Source: Tomocerus qinae
Lineage: Eukaryota; Arthropoda; Collembola; Entomobryomorpha; Tomoceridae
Assembly: GCA_020055645.1 (NCBI GenBank)
Contig: JAECZT010000012.1
Location: 372,001-436,000 of the forward strand
Reading direction: 5' to 3'
DNA length: 64,000 bases
Part shown: one piece after another, positions 43,776-56,870 of the stretch
How positions within the stretch are numbered: position 1 is the stretch's first letter
Layout of the letters: every line of letters starts with the position of its first letter
Program-made: the position numbers and the translations under genes
The notes under the pieces: model-generated
Told to the model about the DNA's origin: nothing
The model's input: only the letters and a program-made list of their open reading frames with translations
The model's database searches: none

Positions 43776-44483
43776 GGTTTTGATGAGAATGAAACAGTGC
43801 GACATAAAAATTGACATTCTGTCCCAATTGAAATTAATTATTTTGATAAGAAATCTGTTAAATTCCTAAGCTTGTAAAATCCACAAAAACTAAAAATGTT
43901 TGCTCTGTAAAAGTAAAAAAACAGCTGTCATATTTACGACAAGCTTCTTCAAATCAAGTGTTAATAATTACAAAATCAACTAACATGTATTAACAGTGTG
44001 TTCCTACTTCTAATGTGCAAATTCTATTCTAAATGTGTCATAAATTTTTGTAATGCACCTGCAAGGGTATATATTAATAAAATATGTTGCTTAAAAACTG
44101 ATGATTGGAAAGAAACATTCATTTGTGATTTAAAAGATAAATGTGTGATTTATAATTTACAGTATTACTCTCTATAATGATAGACAATAGACATGTCATA
44201 TGGCTGTAATTTTACTTTGTTGGTTCATTATCTAAGAAAGTAGTAATTGTGGAATGAGATTATTTACGAATCCTTCAGTGGGAAGAAACGCGCGGCCTTT
44301 TTTTAAAACTAATTAGGTGATACTGAATGGAGAAGAAGGGGGTGTTTCTGGAAGTAAAAGGCTGAAAGGGCCCTGTGCAGACATTCTGTCTCTCCAACTC
44401 CACAAATCCTTCATCCGGCTCGTGCCACGACCCTCCCCCTCAACGAAATGGAGAAAAACAAAGTAACTTGAAAAAGAACATAC

Positions 44484-44768
44484 CTGAACTCGGTAGTAAA
44501 TATTAGTGATGCACTCACAAAATTTTTCACAACACTGAAACACTAGCCGCAACAAATCTCAAAACGAAATTTCTCGTTCCGCTGACGTTCCAGTTCCAGG
44601 TCCTTCCGGTTCCGCTGCGTCCAGAATACTGAGGGGTGGCGCTGGATGCACCACCCTTTTATAAGTGCGGACTGCACTGGAACGTCAGTGAAACGTTTTC
44701 TCCTGCCCCAGCTGCGGTAGCAGCGACGGGAGCGGTCTAGTATTCCCTGCACTACACGTCAAGAAAAG
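44484..44768. promoter_or_regulatory. Divergent promoter, unit 10
   Basis: Minus A+1 44630, TATA 44656-44663, plus A+1 44687. Confidence 0.52.
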
Positions 44769-45163
44769 GTAAATGGTTATGTGGCGGGCGGAGTAGGCAG
44801 GTACTGCTTGTACCGCTGATGCCGTGCATCGGAACCTTTCAGAATTGACGCACTGGTGTGCATTAGTGTACTTTCGTGTTCCCTGAAGTGAAACGTTTTC
44901 CGCTGCCCCAGCATTCGTGTACTTTCGTGTTCCCTGGAGTGAAACGTTTGAAAAACGTTTTCCACTGCCCCAGCATTCGTGTACTTTCGTGTTCCCTGGA
45001 GCAAAACGTTTTTCGGTGCCCCTGGTGTGGCAGCAGTGAGGGAGCACTGAATGTTGTCGTCGGTGCTCCTTTATCCTAGTCCTGTGGTCTCCCTCGCCAT
45101 TGGGGTATTTAAATATTATATAATTATTGCTATTGTTAGTATATTTATTAGTATATTTAGTTA

Positions 45164-45330
45164 TACCTGTTTTATACTTATCACTTTCATTTCACGTTTT
45201 GTGACATCACTACAGTTAATTTGTAATTAACAAAAATATGTCTCCAATTTGGTTTCCAACGTAGTAATGAAGTCATTTTGACGTCACTAAGCGTGAAAGT
45301 GAAGTGAAAGTGATAAGTATAAAACCGGCA
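45164..45330. mobile_element. MITE, unit 10 (1-bp deletion)
   Basis: 167 bp: CACTACAG for CACTAACAG inside the element. Confidence 0.72.
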
Positions 45331-45406
45331 CTACTGTTTGTGTCTGATTTTAATTATTTATTTTGGAAGGGAACTAAATTATATTTCTTGTTGATTATTA
45401 TTGCAG

Positions 45407-46632
45407 ACGGGGATCTGTGGTGAGGTGCTATTTGATATCTGAGAAGAACCTTGACCACGGGGATGTTGTTTGGGAGGAGTCTCCATTGATTTCTGTACCA
45501 TATGTCAACATCATCAATTACAGAGTGCAAGTAACGAAGACTGGATATTATATAGTTGTGTCGGCTGCTTAAAAAAATAGATGATGATGCAATGAAGTGC
45601 CCTAAATGTCATTGGTCCTGTTGCTCGCTCCATTCCTCCAAGGTAAAAATGACTATTTTTGTTCATTGATGATTGGGATTAGTAGTTGATTACCATAATA
45701 ATCTATGACCAATTCAATGTAATTTTTGTTTATTAAATAATGAGAAATTAAAAATGAATTATTTTGTACTACAGAATATAAAAGTCACAGAAACATGAGT
45801 GCAATATCTTCTCCAGATTGGGCATTTCAACTGCTACTGAAAACTTTTGCAAGTTATTGTCTCTTAGAATCGTTTTGTCCAAAGAGGTGGAGCCTGCCAA
45901 ATATGAAAAGTTCTTGGACCTTTGTTCTGATGAGCCGGATCAAGTTTTCCAGAAGTAATGTGAAGATGATGTATTTAAGTTTTTGGTAGAGGACTGTGAA
46001 ATGGATGTCTCAGTAGACCAAGTTTCTCAACTATTGGCAGCAACTCGAATCAACGATTTTACAATCCACATGATGATTCCACAGAGTAAGACTCAAAAAA
46101 AAATTTTTTTAATTCTTTTCGACTCACGAACTATATAGTAAGATCATTTATTAAAAAATTGTTTTGTGAATTATATAGACACGCCGGTGTAGCCCTCTAC
46201 TATTACACCAGCTTACTTTCTAACTCTTGTTGTCCAAATGTTGGGTTCTCATTTGTCAAAAATGTGGAAGGAGTGGAGACGCGAATTGGAATATCGCCTT
46301 GGTGCAAGAAAGCCGAAAGGGCAGCATTTTGTCAATAGCTTATAATCCTATGGTATTACAATTTTGCACTGTCCCCCGACAAATTCAAATATTCCATAAT
46401 TTTATTTGCAAATGCGGGCATTGCCTGGACAAGACTGAATGAGGAACATACTTCCAACAAGCTCTAGTGTGCCCGAAATGTAGGAAAGGCTATCTGCTAC
46501 AAATGAATCCTATTGAAATTAGCAACAGCTCTTCAAAGCCAGTGCAACAGTTCGAGAATAAAATACGAACTTCGGAAGAACAAACAGAGTCCATTCGTTT
46601 TCTATTCTATCCGAACATGCACAATACTATAA
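45407..46632 (+). pseudogene. SMYD pseudogene, unit 10
   Basis: Exon B starts with AAGTCACAGAAACATGAG, which reads KSQKHEC, the best MYND end in the array, but is preceded by a TAA in that frame. TAA without CATG further on. Confidence 0.83.
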
Positions 46633-47349
46633 GGTTTTGATGAGAATGAAACAGTGCGACATAAAAATTGACATTCTGTCCCAATTGAAATTAATTATTT
46701 TGATAAGAAATCTGTTAAATTCCTAAGCTTGTAAAATCCACAAAAACTAAAAATGTTTGCTCTGTAAAAGTAAAAAAACAGCTGTCATATTTACGACAAG
46801 CTTCTTCAAATCAAGTGTTAATAATATTATTACAAAATCAACTAACATGTATTAACAGTGTGCATGTTCCTACTTCTAATGTGCAAATTCTATTCTAAAT
46901 GTGTCATAAATTTTTGTAATGCACCTGCAAGGGTATATATTAATAAAATATGTTGCTTAAAAACTGATGATTGGAAAGAAACATTCATTTGTGATTTAAA
47001 AGATAAATGTGTGATTTATAATTTACAGTATTACTCTCTATAATGATAGACAATAGACATGTCATATGGCTGTAATTTTACTTTGTTGGTTCATTATCTA
47101 AGAAAGTAGTAATTGTGGAATGAGATTATTTACGAATCCTTCAGTGGGAAGAAACGCGCGGCCTTTTTTTAAAACTAATTAGGTGATACTGAATGGAGAA
47201 GAAGGGGGTGTTTCTGGAAGTAAAAGGCTGAAAGGGCCCTGTGCAGACATTCTGTCTCTCCAACTCCACAAATCCTTCATCCGGCTCGTGCCACGACCCT
47301 CCCCCTCAACGAAATGGAGAAAAACAAAGTAACTTGAAAAAGAACATAC

Positions 47350-47634
47350 CTGAACTCGGTAGTAAATATTAGTGATGCACTCACAAAATTTTTCACAACA
47401 CTGAAACACTAGCCGCAACAAATCTCAAAACGAAATTTCTCGTTCCGCTGACGTTCCAGTTCCAGGTCCTTCCGGTTCCGCTGCGTCCAGAATACTGAGG
47501 GGTGGCGCTGGATGCACCACCCTTTTATAAGTGCGGACTGCACTGGAACGTCAGTGAAACGTTTTCTCCTGCCCCAGCTGCGGTAGCAGCGACGGGAGCG
47601 GTCTAGTATTCCCTGCACTACACGTCAAGAAAAG
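47350..47634. promoter_or_regulatory. Divergent promoter, unit 11
   Basis: Minus A+1 47496, TATA 47522-47529, plus A+1 47553. Confidence 0.52.
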
Positions 47635-48029
47635 GTAAATGGTTATGTGGCGGGCGGAGTAGGCAGGTACTGCTTGTACCGCTGATGCCGTGCATCGGAA
47701 CCTTTCAGAATTGACGCACTGGTGTGCATTAGTGTACTTTCGTGTTCCCTGAAGTGAAACGTTTTCCGCTGCCCCAGCATTCGTGTACTTTCGTGTTCCC
47801 TGGAGTGAAACGTTTGAAAAACGTTTTCCACTGCCCCAGCATTCGTGTACTTTCGTGTTCCCTGGAGCAAAACGTTTTTCGGTGCCCCTGGTGTGGCAGC
47901 AGTGAGGGAGCACTGAATGTTGTCGTCGGTGCTCCTTTATCCTAGTCCTGTGGTCTCCCTCGCCATTGGGGTATTTAAATATTATATAATTATTGCTATT
48001 GTTAGTATATTTATTAGTATATTTAGTTA

Positions 48030-48197
48030 TACCTGTTTTATACTTATCACTTTCATTTCACGTTTTGTGACATCACTAACAGTTAATTTGTAATTAACAA
48101 AAATATGTCTCCAATTTGGTTTCCAACGTAGTAATGAAGTCATTTTGACGTCACTAAGCGTGAAAGTGAAGTGAAAGTGATAAGTATAAAACCGGCA
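48030..48197. mobile_element. MITE, unit 11
   Basis: Full 168-bp form. Confidence 0.72.
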
Positions 48198-48273
48198 CTA
48201 CTGTTTGTGTCTGATTTTAATTATTTATTTTGGAAGGGAACTAAATTATATTTCTTGTTGATTATTATTGCAG

Positions 48274-49499
48274 ACGGGGATCTGTGGTGAGGTGCTATTT
48301 GATATCTGAGAAGAACCTTGACCACGGGGATGTTGTTTGGGAGGAGTCTCCATTGATTTCTGTACCATATGTCAACATCATCAATTACAGAGTGCAAGTA
48401 ACGAAGACTGGATATTATATAGTTGTGTCGGCTGCTTAAAAAAATAGATGATGATGCAATGAAGTGCCCTAAATGTCATTGGTCCTGTTGCTCGCTCCAT
48501 TCCTCCAAGGTAAAAATGACTATTTTTGTTCATTGATGATTGGGATTAGTAGTTGATTACCATAATAATCTATGACCAATTCAATGTAATTTTTGTTTAT
48601 TAAATAATGAGAAATTAAAAATGAATTATTTTGTACTACAGAATATAAAAGTCACATGAAACATGAGTGCAATATCTTCTCCAGATTGGGCATTTCAACT
48701 GCTACTGAAAACTTTTGCAAGTTATTGTCTCTTAGAATCGTTTTGTCCAAAGAGGTGGAGCCTGCCAAATATGAAAAGTTCTTGGACCTTTGTTCTGATG
48801 AGCCGGATCAAGTTTTCCAGAAGTAATGTGAAGATGATGTATTTAAGTTTTTGGTAGAGGACTGTGAAATGGATGTCTCAGTAGACCAAGTTTCTCAACT
48901 ATTGGCAGCAACTCGAATCAACGATTTTACAATCCACATGATGATTCCACAGAGTAAGACTCAAAAAAATTTTTTTTAATTCTTTTCGACTCACGAACTA
49001 TATAGTAAGATCATTTATTAAAAAATTGTTTTGTGAATTATATAGACACGCCGGTGTAGCCCTCTACTATTACACCAGCTTACTTTCTAACTCTTGTTGT
49101 CCAAATGTTGGGTTCTCATTTGTCAAAAATGTGGAAGGAGTGGAGACGCGAATTGGAATATCGCCTTGGTGCAAGAAAGCCGAAAGGGCAGCATTTTGTC
49201 AATAGCTTATAATCCTATGGTATTACAATTTTGCACTGTCCCCCGACAAATTCAAATATTCCATAATTTTATTTGCAAATGCGGGCATTGCCTGGACAAG
49301 ACTGAATGAGGAACATACTTCCAACAAGCTCTAGTGTGCCCGAAATGTAGGAAAGGCTATCTGCTACAAATGAATCCTATTGAAATTAGCAACAGCTCTT
49401 CAAAGCCAGTGCAACAGTTCGAGAATAAAATACGAACTTCGGAAGAACAAACAGAGTCCATTCGTTTTCTATTCTATCCGAACATGCACAATACTATAA
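48274..49499 (+). pseudogene. SMYD pseudogene, unit 11
   Basis: TAA without CATG in exon B; A7 in exon A; short A-run after exon B, so no read-through ORF. Confidence 0.83.
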
Positions 49500-50215
49500 G
49501 GTTTTGATGAGAATGAAACAGTGCGACATAAAAATTGACATTCTGTCCCAATTGAAATTAATTATTTTGATAAGAAATCTGTTAAATTCCTAAGCTTGTA
49601 AAATCCACAAAAACTAAAAATGTTTGCTCTGTAAAAGTAAAAAAACAGCTGTCATATTTACGACAAGCTTCTTCAAATCAAGTGTTAATAATATTATTAC
49701 AAAATCAACTAACATGTATTAACAGTGTGCATGTTCCTACTTCTAATGTGCAAATTCTATTCTAAATGTGTCATAAATTTTTGTAATGCACCTGCAAGGG
49801 TATATATTAATAAAATATGTTGCTTAAAAACTGATGATTGGAAAGAAACATTCATTTGTGATTTAAAAGATAAATGTGTGATTTATAATTTACAGTATTA
49901 CTCTCTATAATGATAGACAATAGACATGTCATATGGCTGTAATTTTACTTTGTTGGTTCATTATCTAAGAAAGTAGTAATTGTGGAATGAGATTATTTAC
50001 GAATCCTTCAGTGGGAAGAAACGCGCGGCCTTTTTTTAAAACTAATTAGGTGATACTGAATGGAGAAGAAGGGGGTGTTTCTGGAAGTAAAAGGCTGAAA
50101 GGGCCCTGTGCAGACATTCTGTCTCTCCAACTCCACAAATCCTTCATCCGGCTCGTGCCACGACCCTCCCCTCAACGAAATGGAGAAAAACAAAGTAACT
50201 TGAAAAAGAACATAC

Positions 50216-50500
50216 CTGAACTCGGTAGTAAATATTAGTGATGCACTCACAAAATTTTTCACAACACTGAAACACTAGCCGCAACAAATCTCAAAACGAA
50301 ATTTCTCGTTCCGCTGACGTTCCAGTTCCAGGTCCTTCCGGTTCCGCTGCGTCCAGAATACTGAGGGGTGGCGCTGGATGCACCACCCTTTTATAAGTGC
50401 GGACTGCACTGGAACGTCAGTGAAACGTTTTCTCCTGCCCCAGCTGCGGTAGCAGCGACGGGAGCGGTCTAGTATTCCCTGCACTACACGTCAAGAAAAG
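50216..50500. promoter_or_regulatory. Divergent promoter, unit 12
   Basis: Minus A+1 50362, TATA 50388-50395, plus A+1 50419. Confidence 0.52.
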
Positions 50501-50895
50501 GTAAATGGTTATGTGGCGGGCGGAGTAGGCAGGTACTGCTTGTACCGCTGATGCCGTGCATCGGAACCTTTCAGAATTGACGCACTGGTGTGCATTAGTG
50601 TACTTTCGTGTTCCCTGAAGTGAAACGTTTTCCGCTGCCCCAGCATTCGTGTACTTTCGTGTTCCCTGGAGTGAAACGTTTGAAAAACGTTTTCCACTGC
50701 CCCAGCATTCGTGTACTTTCGTGTTCCCTGGAGCAAAACGTTTTTCGGTGCCCCTGGTGTGGCAGCAGTGAGGGAGCACTGAATGTTGTCGTCGGTGCTC
50801 CTTTATCCTAGTCCTGTGGTCTCCCTCGCCATTGGGGTATTTAAATATTATATAATTATTGCTATTGTTAGTATATTTATTAGTATATTTAGTTA

Positions 50896-51062
50896 TACCT
50901 GTTTTATACTTATCACTTTCATTTCACGTTTTGTGACATCACTACAGTTAATTTGTAATTAACAAAAATATGTCTCCAATTTGGTTTCCAACGTAGTAAT
51001 GAAGTCATTTTGACGTCACTAAGCGTGAAAGTGAAGTGAAAGTGATAAGTATAAAACCGGCA
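50896..51062. mobile_element. MITE, unit 12 (1-bp deletion)
   Basis: 167-bp CACTACAG form. Confidence 0.72.
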
Positions 51063-51138
51063 CTACTGTTTGTGTCTGATTTTAATTATTTATTTTGGAA
51101 GGGAACTAAATTATATTTCTTGTTGATTATTATTGCAG

Positions 51139-52363
51139 ACGGGGATCTGTGGTGAGGTGCTATTTGATATCTGAGAAGAACCTTGACCACGGGGATGTTG
51201 TTTGGGAGGAGTCTCCATTGATTTCTGTACCATATGTCAACATCATCAATTACAGAGTGCAAGTAACGAAGACTGGATATTATATAGTTGTGTCGGCTGC
51301 TTAAAAAATAGATGATGATGCAATGAAGTGCCCTAAATGTCATTGGTCCTGTTGCTCGCTCCATTCCTCCAAGGTAAAAATGACTATTTTTGTTCATTGA
51401 TGATTGGGATTAGTAGTTGATTACCATAATAATCTATGACCAATTCAATGTAATTTTTGTTTATTAAATAATGAGAAATTAAAAATGAATTATTTTGTAC
51501 TACAGAATATAAAAGTCACAGAAACATGAGTGCAATATCTTCTCCAGATTGGGCATTTCAACTGCTACTGAAAACTTTTGCAAGTTATTGTCTCTTAGAA
51601 TCGTTTTGTCCAAAGAGGTGGAGCCTGCCAAATATGAAAAGTTCTTGGACCTTTGTTCTGATGAGCCGGATCAAGTTTTCCAGAAGTAATGTGAAGATGA
51701 TGTATTTAAGTTTTTGGTAGAGGACTGTGAAATGGATGTCTCAGTAGACCAAGTTTCTCAACTATTGGCAGCAACTCGAATCAACGATTTTACAATCCAC
51801 ATGATGATTCCACAGAGTAAGACTCAAAAAAAAATTTTTTTAATTCTTTTCGACTCACGAACTATATAGTAAGATCATTTATTAAAAAATTGTTTTGTGA
51901 ATTATATAGACACGCCGGTGTAGCCCTCTACTATTACACCAGCTTACTTTCTAACTCTTGTTGTCCAAATGTTGGGTTCTCATTTGTCAAAAATGTGGAA
52001 GGAGTGGAGACGCGAATTGGAATATCGCCTTGGTGCAAGAAAGCCGAAAGGGCAGCATTTTGTCAATAGCTTATAATCCTATGGTATTACAATTTTGCAC
52101 TGTCCCCCGACAAATTCAAATATTCCATAATTTTATTTGCAAATGCGGGCATTGCCTGGACAAGACTGAATGAGGAACATACTTCCAACAAGCTCTAGTG
52201 TGCCCGAAATGTAGGAAAGGCTATCTGCTACAAATGAATCCTATTGAAATTAGCAACAGCTCTTCAAAGCCAGTGCAACAGTTCGAGAATAAAATACGAA
52301 CTTCGGAAGAACAAACAGAGTCCATTCGTTTTCTATTCTATCCGAACATGCACAATACTATAA
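51139..52363 (+). pseudogene. SMYD pseudogene, unit 12
   Basis: A6 in exon A, CACAGAAAC start and TAA without CATG in exon B. Confidence 0.83.
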
Positions 52364-53080
52364 GGTTTTGATGAGAATGAAACAGTGCGACATAAAAATT
52401 GACATTCTGTCCCAATTGAAATTAATTATTTTGATAAGAAATCTGTTAAATTCCTAAGCTTGTAAAATCCACAAAAACTAAAAATGTTTGCTCTGTAAAA
52501 GTAAAAAAACAGCTGTCATATTTACGACAAGCTTCTTCAAATCAAGTGTTAATAATATTATTACAAAATCAACTAACATGTATTAACAGTGTGCATGTTC
52601 CTACTTCTAATGTGCAAATTCTATTCTAAATGTGTCATAAATTTTTGTAATGCACCTGCAAGGGTATATATTAATAAAATATGTTGCTTAAAAACTGATG
52701 ATTGGAAAGAAACATTCATTTGTGATTTAAAAGATAAATGTGTGATTTATAATTTACAGTATTACTCTCTATAATGATAGACAATAGACATGTCATATGG
52801 CTGTAATTTTACTTTGTTGGTTCATTATCTAAGAAAGTAGTAATTGTGGAATGAGATTATTTACGAATCCTTCAGTGGGAAGAAACGCGCGGCCTTTTTT
52901 TAAAACTAATTAGGTGATACTGAATGGAGAAGAAGGGGGTGTTTCTGGAAGTAAAAGGCTGAAAGGGCCCTGTGCAGACATTCTGTCTCTCCAACTCCAC
53001 AAATCCTTCATCCGGCTCGTGCCACGACCCTCCCCCTCAACGAAATGGAGAAAAACAAAGTAACTTGAAAAAGAACATAC

Positions 53081-53365
53081 CTGAACTCGGTAGTAAATAT
53101 TAGTGATGCACTCACAAAATTTTTCACAACACTGAAACACTAGCCGCAACAAATCTCAAAACGAAATTTCTCGTTCCGCTGACGTTCCAGTTCCAGGTCC
53201 TTCCGGTTCCGCTGCGTCCAGAATACTGAGGGGTGGCGCTGGATGCACCACCCTTTTATAAGTGCGGACTGCACTGGAACGTCAGTGAAACGTTTTCTCC
53301 TGCCCCAGCTGCGGTAGCAGCGACGGGAGCGGTCTAGTATTCCCTGCACTACACGTCAAGAAAAG
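53081..53365. promoter_or_regulatory. Divergent promoter, unit 13
   Basis: Minus A+1 53227, TATA 53253-53260, plus A+1 53284. Confidence 0.52.
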
Positions 53366-53760
53366 GTAAATGGTTATGTGGCGGGCGGAGTAGGCAGGTA
53401 CTGCTTGTACCGCTGATGCCGTGCATCGGAACCTTTCAGAATTGACGCACTGGTGTGCATTAGTGTACTTTCGTGTTCCCTGAAGTGAAACGTTTTCCGC
53501 TGCCCCAGCATTCGTGTACTTTCGTGTTCCCTGGAGTGAAACGTTTGAAAAACGTTTTCCACTGCCCCAGCATTCGTGTACTTTCGTGTTCCCTGGAGCA
53601 AAACGTTTTTCGGTGCCCCTGGTGTGGCAGCAGTGAGGGAGCACTGAATGTTGTCGTCGGTGCTCCTTTATCCTAGTCCTGTGGTCTCCCTCGCCATTGG
53701 GGTATTTAAATATTATATAATTATTGCTATTGTTAGTATATTTATTAGTATATTTAGTTA

Positions 53761-53928
53761 TACCTGTTTTATACTTATCACTTTCATTTCACGTTTTGTG
53801 ACATCACTAACAGTTAATTTGTAATTAACAAAAATATGTCTCCAATTTGGTTTCCAACGTAGTAATGAAGTCATTTTGACGTCACTAAGCGTGAAAGTGA
53901 AGTGAAAGTGATAAGTATAAAACCGGCA
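53761..53928. mobile_element. MITE, unit 13
   Basis: Full 168-bp form. Confidence 0.72.
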
Positions 53929-54004
53929 CTACTGTTTGTGTCTGATTTTAATTATTTATTTTGGAAGGGAACTAAATTATATTTCTTGTTGATTATTATT
54001 GCAG

Positions 54005-55230
54005 ACGGGGATCTGTGGTGAGGTGCTATTTGATATCTGAGAAGAACCTTGACCACGGGGATGTTGTTTGGGAGGAGTCTCCATTGATTTCTGTACCATA
54101 TGTCAACATCATCAATTACAGAGTGCAAGTAACGAAGACTGGATATTATATAGTTGTGTCGGCTGCTTAAAAAAATAGATGATGATGCAATGAAGTGCCC
54201 TAAATGTCATTGGTCCTGTTGCTCGCTCCATTCCTCCAAGGTAAAAATGACTATTTTTGTTCATTGATGATTGGGATTAGTAGTTGATTACCATAATAAT
54301 CTATGACCAATTCAATGTAATTTTTGTTTATTAAATAATGAGAAATTAAAAATGAATTATTTTGTACTACAGAATATAAAAGTCACAGAAACATGAGTGC
54401 AATATCTTCTCCAGATTGGGCATTTCAACTGCTACTGAAAACTTTTGCAAGTTATTGTCTCTTAGAATCGTTTTGTCCAAAGAGGTGGAGCCTGCCAAAT
54501 ATGAAAAGTTCTTGGACCTTTGTTCTGATGAGCCGGATCAAGTTTTCCAGAAGTAATGTGAAGATGATGTATTTAAGTTTTTGGTAGAGGACTGTGAAAT
54601 GGATGTCTCAGTAGACCAAGTTTCTCAACTATTGGCAGCAACTCGAATCAACGATTTTACAATCCACATGATGATTCCACAGAGTAAGACTCAAAAAAAA
54701 ATTTTTTTAATTCTTTTCGACTCACGAACTATATAGTAAGATCATTTATTAAAAAATTGTTTTGTGAATTATATAGACACGCCGGTGTAGCCCTCTACTA
54801 TTACACCAGCTTACTTTCTAACTCTTGTTGTCCAAATGTTGGGTTCTCATTTGTCAAAAATGTGGAAGGAGTGGAGACGCGAATTGGAATATCGCCTTGG
54901 TGCAAGAAAGCCGAAAGGGCAGCATTTTGTCAATAGCTTATAATCCTATGGTATTACAATTTTGCACTGTCCCCCGACAAATTCAAATATTCCATAATTT
55001 TATTTGCAAATGCGGGCATTGCCTGGACAAGACTGAATGAGGAACATACTTCCAACAAGCTCTAGTGTGCCCGAAATGTAGGAAAGGCTATCTGCTACAA
55101 ATGAATCCTATTGAAATTAGCAACAGCTCTTCAAAGCCAGTGCAACAGTTCGAGAATAAAATACGAACTTCGGAAGAACAAACAGAGTCCATTCGTTTTC
55201 TATTCTATCCGAACATGCACAATACTATAA
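54005..55230 (+). pseudogene. SMYD pseudogene, unit 13
   Basis: A7, TAA without CATG; exon C TGA retained. Confidence 0.83.
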
Positions 55231-55947
55231 GGTTTTGATGAGAATGAAACAGTGCGACATAAAAATTGACATTCTGTCCCAATTGAAATTAATTATTTTG
55301 ATAAGAAATCTGTTAAATTCCTAAGCTTGTAAAATCCACAAAAACTAAAAATGTTTGCTCTGTAAAAGTAAAAAAACAGCTGTCATATTTACGACAAGCT
55401 TCTTCAAATCAAGTGTTAATAATATTATTACAAAATCAACTAACATGTATTAACAGTGTGCATGTTCCTACTTCTAATGTGCAAATTCTATTCTAAATGT
55501 GTCATAAATTTTTGTAATGCACCTGCAAGGGTATATATTAATAAAATATGTTGCTTAAAAACTGATGATTGGAAAGAAACATTCATTTGTGATTTAAAAG
55601 ATAAATGTGTGATTTATAATTTACAGTATTACTCTCTATAATGATAGACAATAGACATGTCATATGGCTGTAATTTTACTTTGTTGGTTCATTATCTAAG
55701 AAAGTAGTAATTGTGGAATGAGATTATTTACGAATCCTTCAGTGGGAAGAAACGCGCGGCCTTTTTTTAAAACTAATTAGGTGATACTGAATGGAGAAGA
55801 AGGGGGTGTTTCTGGAAGTAAAAGGCTGAAAGGGCCCTGTGCAGACATTCTGTCTCTCCAACTCCACAAATCCTTCATCCGGCTCGTGCCACGACCCTCC
55901 CCCTCAACGAAATGGAGAAAAACAAAGTAACTTGAAAAAGAACATAC

Positions 55948-56232
55948 CTGAACTCGGTAGTAAATATTAGTGATGCACTCACAAAATTTTTCACAACACT
56001 GAAACACTAGCCGCAACAAATCTCAAAACGAAATTTCTCGTTCCGCTGACGTTCCAGTTCCAGGTCCTTCCGGTTCCGCTGCGTCCAGAATACTGAGGGG
56101 TGGCGCTGGATGCACCACCCTTTTATAAGTGCGGACTGCACTGGAACGTCAGTGAAACGTTTTCTCCTGCCCCAGCTGCGGTAGCAGCGACGGGAGCGGT
56201 CTAGTATTCCCTGCACTACACGTCAAGAAAAG
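55948..56232. promoter_or_regulatory. Divergent promoter, unit 14
   Basis: Minus A+1 56094, TATA 56120-56127, plus A+1 56151. Confidence 0.52.
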
Positions 56233-56627
56233 GTAAATGGTTATGTGGCGGGCGGAGTAGGCAGGTACTGCTTGTACCGCTGATGCCGTGCATCGGAACC
56301 TTTCAGAATTGACGCACTGGTGTGCATTAGTGTACTTTCGTGTTCCCTGAAGTGAAACGTTTTCCGCTGCCCCAGCATTCGTGTACTTTCGTGTTCCCTG
56401 GAGTGAAACGTTTGAAAAACGTTTTCCACTGCCCCAGCATTCGTGTACTTTCGTGTTCCCTGGAGCAAAACGTTTTTCGGTGCCCCTGGTGTGGCAGCAG
56501 TGAGGGAGCACTGAATGTTGTCGTCGGTGCTCCTTTATCCTAGTCCTGTGGTCTCCCTCGCCATTGGGGTATTTAAATATTATATAATTATTGCTATTGT
56601 TAGTATATTTATTAGTATATTTAGTTA

Positions 56628-56794
56628 TACCTGTTTTATACTTATCACTTTCATTTCACGTTTTGTGACATCACTACAGTTAATTTGTAATTAACAAAAA
56701 TATGTCTCCAATTTGGTTTCCAACGTAGTAATGAAGTCATTTTGACGTCACTAAGCGTGAAAGTGAAGTGAAAGTGATAAGTATAAAACCGGCA
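56628..56794. mobile_element. MITE, unit 14 (1-bp deletion)
   Basis: 167-bp CACTACAG form. Confidence 0.72.
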
Positions 56795-56870
56795 CTACTG
56801 TTTGTGTCTGATTTTAATTATTTATTTTGGAAGGGAACTAAATTATATTTCTTGTTGATTATTATTGCAG

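Larger units (their letters stand above)
40936..43803 (+). repeat. 2.87-kb unit 9
   Basis: 2868 bp. G4 near 41478; one C lost before the MITE (CTCCTCGCC); A6 in exon A; TAA without CATG from here rightward. Confidence 0.96.
43804..46660 (+). repeat. 2.87-kb unit 10
   Basis: 2857 bp. Two small deletions, 5 bp in AATAATATTATTAC and 4 bp in GTGTGCATGTTCC (near 43966 and 44000), shared only with unit 16. AAACAGAG instead of AAACACTGAG from here on. Confidence 0.96.
46661..49527 (+). repeat. 2.87-kb unit 11
   Basis: 2867 bp. Exon B start is the older CACATGAAAC form, unlike units 10 and 12-16. Confidence 0.96.
49528..52391 (+). repeat. 2.87-kb unit 12
   Basis: 2864 bp. Third unit with the C4 run (with 2 and 5); A6 in exon A. 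Confidence 0.96.
52392..55258 (+). repeat. 2.87-kb unit 13
   Basis: 2867 bp. Combines the full-length MITE with the CACAGAAAC exon B start, so these two markers recombine. Confidence 0.96.
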
